Source: Antarcticimicrobium luteum (lineage in GTDB: Bacteria > Pseudomonadota > Alphaproteobacteria > Rhodobacterales > Rhodobacteraceae). Taken from it: DNA of 64,000 bases. The position numbers and the translations under genes are program-made. Under the pieces are notes generated by a model. The model was not told where the DNA came from and did not search any database. It saw only the letters and a program-made list of their open reading frames with translations. Below, piece after piece: positions 32,791-39,958 of this stretch. The DNA is taken from positions 1-64,000 of the forward strand of contig NZ_SMUV01000056.1 of assembly GCF_004358185.1 (NCBI RefSeq), given 5' to 3'. Position 1 is the stretch's first letter; every line of letters begins with the position of its first letter.

Positions 32791-33885
32791 TCAGGTGACA
32801 GCTTCAATCCATTTCCAGTCCTGATACTTGTCACCGCTTTGGCGGACGTGGGTGTAACGCTCTAGGCTCTTCCATGCCTTGTGACCGGTCACTGCGGCGA
32901 GTTGCGGGACCGTACGCCCCATTTCAGCTAAGCGGCTGGTGCCTTCATGCCTGAGGTCATGGAAATGCAAATCCTCTATACCGAGGAACTTGCAGGCTTC
33001 CGTGAACCTGCGGCTGACCGTGTCGCTGTTGTACGGGAATATCCGGTCTTTCTTCCGGGGCATGGTGTCGATGATGGCACAGCACGGGTCGGGAAGTTCC
33101 ACCCACGTATCAACGCCCCTCTTAGCGCCGGGGTTTTTCATCTTTCGAACGAGGACTCGCTTGTGGTCTGGTTCGTAATCACCCCACGCAATCCGCAGAA
33201 TCTCCGCCTGACGGCGGGTGCTGAAAATCGCAAAGGCCGTGATGATGTGCATAGGCATCGTGCGGGTGTCTGCTTCTGTGGCCTGCTGGAAATGCTCCAT
33301 AAGCCTGTCCAGTTCTTCCAGCGTGGGGCGGCGCGTCCGCTCTTCCGGCTTGCTGACGAAGCCCATGGTGCCGCAAACCTTCTGGGCGTCCTGCATAGCC
33401 TGCGAGTTCAGGGGATAGCCCCAGAGGGGGCGGGCGGTTGAGAACACCCCAGACAGGTGCGAGAGGTAGTTGAGGGCCGTCGCCGGGGAGTTCAGGCCGG
33501 GGCGCTTGTGCAGTTCCTTGACGAAGGCAACGATATGGTGGGACTCGATCTGGTCGCAGGCCATGTTCGCTATGTCGTACTCGTCCCGGATCGTTTTCAG
33601 CACCTGCGCCTTGGTCTTCCCGATTTCCCGCATGGACTCCTTGACGTACTGGTCTATGGCATCCCCGAGAGTCACGCCCTTTTCGCTACGCTTCTTGACT
33701 TCGCGACCGGCGGCGATATCCGCGTCAATCTCAGCCTCACGCTTCTTTGCCCATGCCTGAGCGGTCTTCAGTTTGTCAAAGGACCTTGTTTCAGTGTATC
33801 GCTTGCCGCTGGGGAGTGTCCTAGTGATCTGGGCTTTGTGCCCGGTTGATCCGTCCTTGCGCTGTACGGGTGGGAAGGTGGCCAT
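32791..33885 (-). CDS. int: Tyrosine-type site-specific integrase (dusA-associated)
   Basis: ATG 33885 is chosen (364 residues, beginning MATFPPVQRKDGSTGHKAQI); longer frames run into the repeat-rich attR region. The N-terminal arm-binding and core-binding domains occupy about 1-180. The catalytic residues are all visible: Arg in STRRQAEILRIAW (near 225), Lys in VRKMKNPGAKRG, HxxR in FHDLRHEGTSRLA (near 320), His in TGHKAWK and Tyr in LERYTHV (near 350). It catalyses integration and excision at dusA. It lies at the right end facing inward, with the start 101 bp from the dusA start. This matches the dusA-targeting integrases known in proteobacterial prophages and islands. Confidence 0.93.
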   Translation of the reverse strand: MATFPPVQRKDGSTGHKAQITRTLPSGKRYTETRSFDKLKTAQAWAKKREAEIDADIAAGREVKKRSEKGVTLGDAIDQYVKESMREIGKTKAQVLKTIRDEYDIANMACDQIESHHIVAFVKELHKRPGLNSPATALNYLSHLSGVFSTARPLWGYPLNSQAMQDAQKVCGTMGFVSKPEERTRRPTLEELDRLMEHFQQATEADTRTMPMHIITAFAIFSTRRQAEILRIAWGDYEPDHKRVLVRKMKNPGAKRGVDTWVELPDPCCAIIDTMPRKKDRIFPYNSDTVSRRFTEACKFLGIEDLHFHDLRHEGTSRLAEMGRTVPQLAAVTGHKAWKSLERYTHVRQSGDKYQDWKWIEAVT

Positions 33886-33889
33886 TCTC

Positions 33890-33982
33890 GTATGACTCCG
33901 GTGTTGGTTCGTATGACTCCGAGTCATACAGTATGACAAAATGGGCGTAAATGGTCCAAAATAGGCCGAAATGGTATGACTC
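33890..33982. promoter_or_regulatory. Cluster of integrase arm-type repeats in the int-dusA intergenic region
   Basis: GTATGACTC occurs at 33890-33898, 33911-33919 and 33974-33982. Its reverse complement GAGTCATAC lies at 33921-33929, and a partial copy, GTATGAC, at 33931-33937. The same motif is found inside attL at 15792. All copies lie in the 101-bp gap that must also hold the promoters of both int and dusA. Confidence 0.65.
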
Positions 33983-33986
33983 GGTG

Positions 33987-35012
33987 ATGGTAAAAAAGAC
34001 TGCAAAATCAAGCGTTTCAAGGGCTTCAAGGCTATCTATTGCCCCGATGATGGACTGGACCGATCGCCATTGCCGCTATTTCCACCGGCTGCTCAGCCGC
34101 GAGGCGTTGCTTTATACCGAGATGGTGACCGCGCCGGCACTGGTGCGGGGCGGCGCGCTGCATCTGTTGGACCACAGCCCCGAGGAGCATCCTGTCGCGC
34201 TGCAGCTGGGCGGCTCGGACCCGGCGGAACTGGCGCGGGCGGCGCGGCTGGGGGCCGAGGCCGGCTATGACGAGATCAACCTCAACTGCGGCTGCCCGTC
34301 GGACCGGGTGCAGTCGGGCACATTCGGCGCGGTGCTGATGACCCGGCCGGGGCTGGTCGCCGATTGCGTCGCGGCGATGCGGGACGCGGTGGATGTCGAG
34401 GTCACGGTGAAATGCCGCATCGGGGTCGACGACCAGGATCCGGACCAGGTGCTGCCGGATTTCCTCGCGCGGGTTTCGGCGGCGGGCTGCGGCCGCTTCA
34501 CCATCCATGCGCGCAAGGCCTGGCTGCGGGGGCTGTCCCCGAAGGAAAACCGGGACATTCCGCCGCTCGATTACGATCTGGTGATGCGGATGAAGGCGGC
34601 GTTCCCGCATCTTCACCTTTCGGTGAACGGCGGCGTCGCCGCGCTGGATCAGGCAAGCGGCTTTCTCGATGCCGGGCTTGACGGGGTGATGATCGGGCGC
34701 GCAGCCTATCACACCCCGGCCGATATCCTCGCCGCGGCCGACCCGGTGATCTTCGGCACCGGCGCGGCGGCCGATCCGGTTCAGGTGGCGCGCGCCATGC
34801 TGCCCTATATCGACCGGCATATTGAGGCCGGCGGGCGGCTGCATCAGGTGACGCGGCACATGCTGGGCCTGTTCGCGGGGCGGCCCGGGGCGCGGGCCTG
34901 GCGGCGAATCCTGTCCGAGGGGGCGACGCGCCCCGGCGCCGGATCCGATCTGGTGGAACAGGCGCTGGCGCGGGTCGGGGCCGAGGCCTCGGCGCCACAG
35001 GGCGCGGACTGA
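33987..35012 (+). CDS. dusA: tRNA-dihydrouridine synthase A
   Basis: The 341-residue FMN-dependent enzyme reduces uridine in the D-loop of tRNA. It shows SIAPMMDWTDRHCRYFHR at the N-terminus, the catalytic cysteine in INLNCGCPSDRV, and SVNGGV and GVMIGRAAY in the barrel. Start ATG 33987 and the first 20 or so codons are supplied by the integrated element; the displaced host start lies at 15657. Codons before 34044 are AT-richer than the rest, matching a swap of the 5' end. The reading frame remains intact, so the element preserves function but replaces the promoter. TauE/SafE follows 72 bp downstream. Confidence 0.93.
   Translation: MVKKTAKSSVSRASRLSIAPMMDWTDRHCRYFHRLLSREALLYTEMVTAPALVRGGALHLLDHSPEEHPVALQLGGSDPAELARAARLGAEAGYDEINLNCGCPSDRVQSGTFGAVLMTRPGLVADCVAAMRDAVDVEVTVKCRIGVDDQDPDQVLPDFLARVSAAGCGRFTIHARKAWLRGLSPKENRDIPPLDYDLVMRMKAAFPHLHLSVNGGVAALDQASGFLDAGLDGVMIGRAAYHTPADILAAADPVIFGTGAAADPVQVARAMLPYIDRHIEAGGRLHQVTRHMLGLFAGRPGARAWRRILSEGATRPGAGSDLVEQALARVGAEASAPQGAD
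34044..34060. repeat. Right attachment core (attR)
   Basis: CCGATGATGGACTGGAC matches attL (15722-15738) at 16 of 17 positions. It lies in the dusA codons for PMMDW. The host gene continues downstream without interruption. Confidence 0.85.
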
Positions 35013-35084
35013 GCGGCGCGGGGGTGCTGGCCCCCGCCTGCGGAACCGTGTAAGCCGCCGGAAAATCCAAACGAGGAAACCGCC

Positions 35085-35909
35085 ATGCCCGATACGATGC
35101 TGCTGATGCAAATGCTGGTTCTGCTGCTGGTGATCGGCGCCCTGGCCGGGGTTCTGGCCGGGCTTCTGGGCGTCGGTGGGGGAATCGTTCTGGTGCCGTC
35201 CTTCTTCTATGCGTTCCAGACCCTGGGCTACGGCGGGCCGCAGCTGATGCAGATGTGCCTGGCGACCTCGCTGGCCACCATCATCGTGACCTCGGTCCGC
35301 TCGGTGCTGAGCCACAACAAGAAGGGCGCGGTCGACTGGACCATCCTGCGCGGCTGGGGCCCGGGAATCGCGCTTGGGGCCATCGTCGGCGTTCTGGTCG
35401 CCTCGTCGCTGCGCTCGAGCACGCTGCAGGGGCTGTTCGGCGTGCTGGGTGTCGTGATCGGCCTTTATCTGGGCTTCGGCAAATCCGAGTGGCGCCTGGG
35501 CGAGGCGATGCCAAAGGGCATCCGCCGCGCGGTGGTGTCGCCGATGGTGGGCTTTCTCTCGGTGCTGATGGGGATCGGCGGCGGCAGTTTCGGCGTGCCG
35601 CTGATGAGCCTTTACAACACGCCCATCCACCGGGCCGTGGCCACCGCGGCGGGCTTTGGCGTGATCATCGCGGTGCCCTCGGTTGCGGGGTTCCTGCTGC
35701 TGCCGATCGATGCGGCCAGCCGGCCGCCCTATACGGTTGGCGCTGTGAACATTCCCGCCTTCCTGGTGGTGATCGCGATGACGCTGAGCACCGCGCCGCT
35801 GGGCGTGAAACTGGCCCATGCGATGGACCCCAAGCCGCTGCGCCGGGTCTTTGCGGTGTTCCTGACGCTGGTGGCGCTGAACATGCTGCGCAAGGCGATG
35901 GGCTGGTAA
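35085..35909 (+). CDS. Sulfite exporter TauE/SafE family membrane protein
   Basis: The 274-residue protein has eight or so hydrophobic segments. The repeated TauE motifs are visible: LLGVGGGIVLVPSFF near residue 25 and MGIGGGSFGVPLMSLYN near 160, which are the two halves of the internal duplication. Family members move sulfite, sulfoacetate or other organosulfur anions across the inner membrane. Nothing in the neighbourhood defines the substrate. It starts 72 bp after dusA and may share its transcript. Confidence 0.88.
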   Translation: MPDTMLLMQMLVLLLVIGALAGVLAGLLGVGGGIVLVPSFFYAFQTLGYGGPQLMQMCLATSLATIIVTSVRSVLSHNKKGAVDWTILRGWGPGIALGAIVGVLVASSLRSSTLQGLFGVLGVVIGLYLGFGKSEWRLGEAMPKGIRRAVVSPMVGFLSVLMGIGGGSFGVPLMSLYNTPIHRAVATAAGFGVIIAVPSVAGFLLLPIDAASRPPYTVGAVNIPAFLVVIAMTLSTAPLGVKLAHAMDPKPLRRVFAVFLTLVALNMLRKAMGW

Positions 35910-36078
35910 CAGCGCCTTTCGCAGGCTGCCGGCACGCCGTATCTGAAGCGAGAGGACGCCTGCGGCCTGTGATCCTGTCATGCCGCCGCCGGCTTGTTTT
36001 GGGCACGAATACCCCCGCCGCAGGCAGGGCGGGCCTCTGCGGGTGCTGGCCTTCAGGGCGGTCGGGGCGGCGGTGCGA

Positions 36079-36309
36079 TCAGCCCTTCAGCCGGGCGGCG
36101 CGGCCGCCGCGGCGCCGGGTCAGGGCTGGCGCGCGGGCGGGCAGGTCGGCCATGATGTCGCGGCGCTCCTGCGCCGTCATGCGCGACCAGCGGGCGATCT
36201 CGTCCAGGCTGCGCAGGCAGCCGATGCAGATCCGCTCTTCGGGATGCACCACGCAGACCTGCACACAGGGGCTGTCCACCTCATCGCGGCTCCAGACCTG
36301 ATCGTTCAT
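36079..36309 (-). CDS. DUF1289 protein
   Basis: The 76-residue protein carries the four conserved cysteines of DUF1289 in SPCVQVCVVHPEERICIGCL (residues about 13-32), likely a metal or Fe-S site. IARWSRMTAQERRDIM follows. ATG 36309 overlaps the ruvX stop codon by 4 bp, making it the last gene of the ccmI-ruvX-DUF1289 operon. Function is unknown. Confidence 0.85.
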   Translation of the reverse strand: MNDQVWSRDEVDSPCVQVCVVHPEERICIGCLRSLDEIARWSRMTAQERRDIMADLPARAPALTRRRGGRAARLKG

Positions 36310-36788
36310 GCGCTGCCTTCCGTCTTCATGTGACGCAGCCGGTCCAGCGCCCCCTGCAGGATAAACGAGGCCGCCACGTTGTCGATCCGCTCGGCGCGAC
36401 GCTTTCGCGACGTATCCGCCTCCAGCAGGGCGCGTTCGGCCGCCACCGAGCTGAGGCGCTCGTCCCAGAACCCGATCGGCAGTTCGGTCAGCCGGGACAG
36501 GTTGCGGGCAAAGGCGCGGGTCGACTGACAGCGCGGCCCCTCGGTGCCGTCCATGTTGCGCGGCAGGCCCAGCAGGATGCCGCCGGCGTCGCGGTCGCGG
36601 GCGATCTGCAACAGATGCTCGGCATCGGGGGTGAATTTCTTGCGCCAGATGGTCTCCAGCGGGCTGGCCACCGCGCCGATCCGGTCGGAGACGGCGACGC
36701 CGATGGTCTTGTCGCCCAGATCCAGACCCACCAGTGCGGTCATCGGCGGCAGGGCGGCGGCAAACTCCTCGAAGGCGTCGAAGATCAC
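36306..36788 (-). CDS. ruvX: Putative Holliday junction resolvase / pre-16S rRNA nuclease (YqgF)
   Basis: The 160-residue RNase H-fold protein has LVGLDLGDKTIGVAVSD (about 19-35), a GGILLGLPRNMDG segment and the acidic WDERLSSVAAERAL motif near 110, all typical of YqgF/RuvX. It starts at GTG 36788, which overlaps the ccmI stop by 4 bp. E. coli YqgF matures the 5' end of 16S rRNA; a resolvase role has also been proposed. The gene is essential in many bacteria. Confidence 0.88.
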   Translation of the reverse strand: MIFDAFEEFAAALPPMTALVGLDLGDKTIGVAVSDRIGAVASPLETIWRKKFTPDAEHLLQIARDRDAGGILLGLPRNMDGTEGPRCQSTRAFARNLSRLTELPIGFWDERLSSVAAERALLEADTSRKRRAERIDNVAASFILQGALDRLRHMKTEGSA

Positions 36789-38020
36789 CCGCCGATCCCC
36801 GCCTTTTGCGCCGCGTCCTCGATCTGTGCCAGCGCTGCGGCGTCCTCGGCGAATGTCTGTTTCGCCTCCGCATAGATCGCCCGGGCGCGTTCGGTCTCGC
36901 CCAGCACGCCGAGCGCGCCGATCAGCCGCGCCCATTCGGCGGGGCTGCCGCCCTCGCTCGCCAGCCGGTCGGACAGGCGGCCGACCATGCTGCGGATCAT
37001 CTCCTGGCGATCGCCGGCGCTCATGTCGGCGGCGGCCGCCACATCCTCGGAACTGGGACCGGCCAGCATCGGCGCGCCGCCGCCGGCCGGCGGCAGGGCA
37101 TATTCGACGCCGGCGCGCGCCGCCATCTGCTCGATCTGACCACGGATCGGGGCGATCCAATAGGCGTCCGGCGGACCCTGGCGCAGGGTTTCCTCCCAGA
37201 TCCGGAAGGCGATGTCGGGCCGCCCGGTCTGGGCCATCATCACCCCCCAGTAATAGCGCGCGGGTCCGTTGGTCCGGTCGCGCTCCAGCGCACCGGCCAG
37301 CGCCGCCTCGGCCTGGGGCGAGACATAGCCGCCGGCGGCCATGATCAGCAGTTCGGCATAGTCCGAGAAATCCTGCGCCGCGGCGGCGTCCCCCTTGATC
37401 CGCAGCACCTGTTCCTTGGCCATGTAGGCGGCCTGGAAATTGCCGCTGTTGGCCTCGTGCTGGGCCAGCAGGTCGTGGCCGCGCGCATCGTCGGGGCGAT
37501 TTGCCACGGTGCTGCGAAGCTGGTCGACCAGCGCCTTGTAGCCGTCATCGATCTCGCGCGGCGGCTGCGCCGGCATCTGCGCCTCGGCCGCCGCCTGGTC
37601 GGGGCGGGAATTGCGGAACTCGTCGGCCATGGCCAGCCGGTGCTTGAGCCCCAGATCGCCATAACCCGGCGCGCCGAGGCCACGGTAGAGCAGCACGGAG
37701 CCGGCGATCACCAGAACCGCCAGCGCCACCGCGGTGACCAGGGTCACCGCCTGAGGCTGGCCGCTGCCGCCCTGCGCCTTGCGGGCGGAGGCATCGGCGG
37801 CCAGGATGCGGCGCGACACCTCTGCGCGGATGCGCTCGGCATCGGCGGCACCGATCACGCCGCGCGCAAGGTCGCGGTCGATTTCCTTCAACTGGTCGCG
37901 ATAGACCTGCAGGTCATAGGCCGCCGCAGGTCCGGCGCCGCCGCGCGCGCGCATCAGCGCCAGTGTGAGCAGCGCAGCCACTGCCAGCGCCATCGCCGAT
38001 GTGATAATCCAGAACGTCAT
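36785..38020 (-). CDS. ccmI: Cytochrome c biogenesis protein CcmI
   Basis: ATG 38020 gives 411 residues. Two membrane segments (about 4-22 and 95-115) flank a cytoplasmic loop containing the conserved VYRDQLKEIDRDLARGVI stretch. The periplasmic C-terminal part consists of TPR-like helices (ARYYWGVMMAQTGR and similar). CcmI holds apocytochrome c for haem attachment in the system I pathway. It starts the minus-strand operon, divergent from soxB with a 169-bp gap. Confidence 0.9.
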   Translation of the reverse strand: MTFWIITSAMALAVAALLTLALMRARGGAGPAAAYDLQVYRDQLKEIDRDLARGVIGAADAERIRAEVSRRILAADASARKAQGGSGQPQAVTLVTAVALAVLVIAGSVLLYRGLGAPGYGDLGLKHRLAMADEFRNSRPDQAAAEAQMPAQPPREIDDGYKALVDQLRSTVANRPDDARGHDLLAQHEANSGNFQAAYMAKEQVLRIKGDAAAAQDFSDYAELLIMAAGGYVSPQAEAALAGALERDRTNGPARYYWGVMMAQTGRPDIAFRIWEETLRQGPPDAYWIAPIRGQIEQMAARAGVEYALPPAGGGAPMLAGPSSEDVAAAADMSAGDRQEMIRSMVGRLSDRLASEGGSPAEWARLIGALGVLGETERARAIYAEAKQTFAEDAAALAQIEDAAQKAGIGG

Positions 38021-38189
38021 GACCACTCCCGTTTGGACATGATCTATAGGCGCGGGCCGCGCGAAAAAAGGGCAAATCGCCGCTTGGGGCCGTCATGTCG
38101 CAACTGTATCCTAGAACGGCGATTTGCGTCATGGCCCGTCAGCGGCTAGGGGGCATAGAAGGCCGCAGACCAACCGATCGGATTCGCCC

Positions 38190-39434
38190 ATGAAACGATA
38201 CTCCGCCTTTGCCGTCGCCCGCGAGGCCTTGAGCTATCACACCGGCTGGGGCCGGGCCTGGCGCGCGCCGGAGCCGAAGCCCCGCTATGACGTGATCATC
38301 GTCGGCGCCGGCGGTCATGGTCTGGCCACCGCCTATTACCTGGGCAAGAATTTCGGCATCACCAATGTGGCGGTGCTGGAAAAGGGCTGGCTGGGCGGCG
38401 GCAACACCGGCCGCAACACCACCATCATCCGGTCGAACTACCTCCAGGATCCCTCGGCGGCGATCTACGAGAAATCCCGCGCGCTCTATGAAAACCTCAG
38501 CCAGGATCTGAACTACAACGTCATGTTCTCCCCCCGCGGCGTGATCATGCTGGCCCAGACCGAGCATGAGGTGCGCGGCTATCGGCGCACCGCCCACGCC
38601 AACGCGTTGCAGGGCGTGACCACCGAATGGATCAGCCCGGCGCGGGTCAAGGAACTGGTGCCGATCATCAACCTCGACGGGCCGCGCTATCCGGTTCTGG
38701 GCGGGCTGTGGCAGGCGCGCGGCGGCACCGCCCGGCACGATGCGGTGGCCTGGGGCTATGCCCGCGCCTGTTCGGCCATGGGCATGGACATCATCCAGCA
38801 ATGCGAGGTCACCGGCGTGCGCCGCGAGGGCGGCAAGGTGATGGGGGTCGATACCACCCGGGGCGCCATCGACTGCGACAAGCTGGGCATCGTGGTCGCC
38901 GGCCACTCCGGCGTGCTGGCCGATATGGCCGGGTTCCGCCTGCCGATCGAGAGCGTGGCATTGCAGGCGCTGGTCAGCGAGCCGATCAAGCCCTGCATGG
39001 ACGTGGTGGTGATGGCCAACACCGTGCATGGCTACATGTCCCAGTCCGACAAGGGCGAGATGGTGATCGGCGGCGGCGCCGACGGCTATAACAACTACAC
39101 CCAGCGCGGCAGCTTCCACCATGTCGAGGAAACCGTGCGCGCGCTGATCGAGACCTTTCCGATGATCAGCCGTCTCAAGATGCTGCGGCAATGGGGCGGC
39201 ATCGTCGACATGACCGGCGACCGCTCGCCGATCCTGTCGAAAACCCCGGTCGAGGGGGTCTTCATCAACTGCGGCTGGGGCACCGGCGGGTTCAAGGCGA
39301 TCCCCGGCTCCGGCTGGGGCATGGCCGAACTGATTGCCAAGGGGCACTCGCCACTGACCGATGCCTTCTCTCTCGACCGCTTCAAGGAAGGCCGCTTCAT
39401 CGACGAGAGCGTCGCGGCGGGGGTGGCGCATTGA
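38190..39434 (+). CDS. soxB: Sarcosine oxidase subunit beta
   Basis: The 414-residue flavoprotein has an N-terminal ADP-binding motif YDVIIVGAGGHGLATAYYLG (about 33-52) followed by the GGGNTGRNTTIIRSNY flavin region, both classic for SoxB of heterotetrameric sarcosine oxidase. ATG 38190 is chosen because residues from there match the usual N-terminus. The enzyme demethylates sarcosine to glycine, forming 5,10-methylene-THF and H2O2. It is the first gene of soxBDAG. Sarcosine arises from glycine betaine breakdown, common in marine Rhodobacteraceae. Confidence 0.95.
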   Translation: MKRYSAFAVAREALSYHTGWGRAWRAPEPKPRYDVIIVGAGGHGLATAYYLGKNFGITNVAVLEKGWLGGGNTGRNTTIIRSNYLQDPSAAIYEKSRALYENLSQDLNYNVMFSPRGVIMLAQTEHEVRGYRRTAHANALQGVTTEWISPARVKELVPIINLDGPRYPVLGGLWQARGGTARHDAVAWGYARACSAMGMDIIQQCEVTGVRREGGKVMGVDTTRGAIDCDKLGIVVAGHSGVLADMAGFRLPIESVALQALVSEPIKPCMDVVVMANTVHGYMSQSDKGEMVIGGGADGYNNYTQRGSFHHVEETVRALIETFPMISRLKMLRQWGGIVDMTGDRSPILSKTPVEGVFINCGWGTGGFKAIPGSGWGMAELIAKGHSPLTDAFSLDRFKEGRFIDESVAAGVAH

Positions 39435-39567
39435 TGCGCGCTCTTGCCCCTGCGCAGGCCCGTGGCCTGCGCCGCGCCCGACCCGCCCCCACAGGGCGGG
39501 CGCGTTCCGCACCCACCCTTCGGGCCGGGCGCGACGCCCGGACGTCAGTTGCCGAAAGGATGACCCG

Positions 39568-39897
39568 ATGCTGATCCTGACCTGCCCCTATTGCGGCGTC
39601 GATGCCGAGGAAACCGAGCTGGCCCCGGGCGGCGAGGCGCATCTGAAACGCTTTGGCCCAGGCGCCTCGGACGAGGAGTTCCGCGACTATCTCTTCGCCC
39701 GCGAAAACCCCAAGGGCGTGCATTTCGAGCGCTGGCGCCACGCCCATGGCTGCGGCAAGTGGTTTCACGCCGCCCGCTGCACCATGACGCTGGAGGTGTT
39801 CGGCACCTATCCCGCCCAGACGACCAAGCCGCCCAAGGCGATCCGCGAGGCGATTACGGCCAAACGCCCCGGCTGGACATGGAGAGAGTTCGAATGA
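39568..39897 (+). CDS. soxD: Sarcosine oxidase subunit delta
   Basis: The 109-residue protein has the zinc-binding cysteine/histidine set of SoxD: LTCPYCG (residues 4-10), then HAHGCGKWFHAARC in the middle. GEAHLKRFGP and YLFARENPKG are typical too. It is the smallest structural subunit of the heterotetramer. The 133-bp gap before it is GC-rich and has no gene. Confidence 0.95.
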   Translation: MLILTCPYCGVDAEETELAPGGEAHLKRFGPGASDEEFRDYLFARENPKGVHFERWRHAHGCGKWFHAARCTMTLEVFGTYPAQTTKPPKAIREAITAKRPGWTWREFE

Positions 39898-39958
39898 GCC
39901 GTCTTCTTCGCAAAAATACTCACATCGCGCCCCCTGCCTCCAGCGAAAGGTCTGCCGG

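Larger units (their letters stand above)
15722..34060. mobile_element. 18.3-kb dusA-integrated element, candidate phage satellite
   Basis: The boundaries come from the duplicated dusA 5' sequence and the 17-bp att core. A tyrosine integrase gene lies at the right end reading inward, with candidate arm sites at both ends. The content in order is: TerY-P triad (minus strand), an Abi_C operon, a regulator and tiny genes, a primase/helicase, a tape-measure fragment, a terminase small subunit, DUF4062 (minus), PrtN, two small genes and the integrase. There is no portal, capsid, large terminase, tail assembly or lysis gene. It is therefore an autonomous-replication plus integration module with defence cargo that could package only with a helper, or a strongly reduced prophage. 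Confidence 0.85.

Noticed and set aside
33886-34029. Longer integrase start at 34029
   Set aside because: The extra 48 residues are encoded by the arm-site repeats and dusA 5' sequence; residues from ATG 33885 match the usual integrase N-terminus.
34032-35981. 649-codon minus-strand frame across dusA and the TauE/SafE gene
   Set aside because: It is antisense to two well-supported genes, rich in Arg/His/Gln and without motifs.
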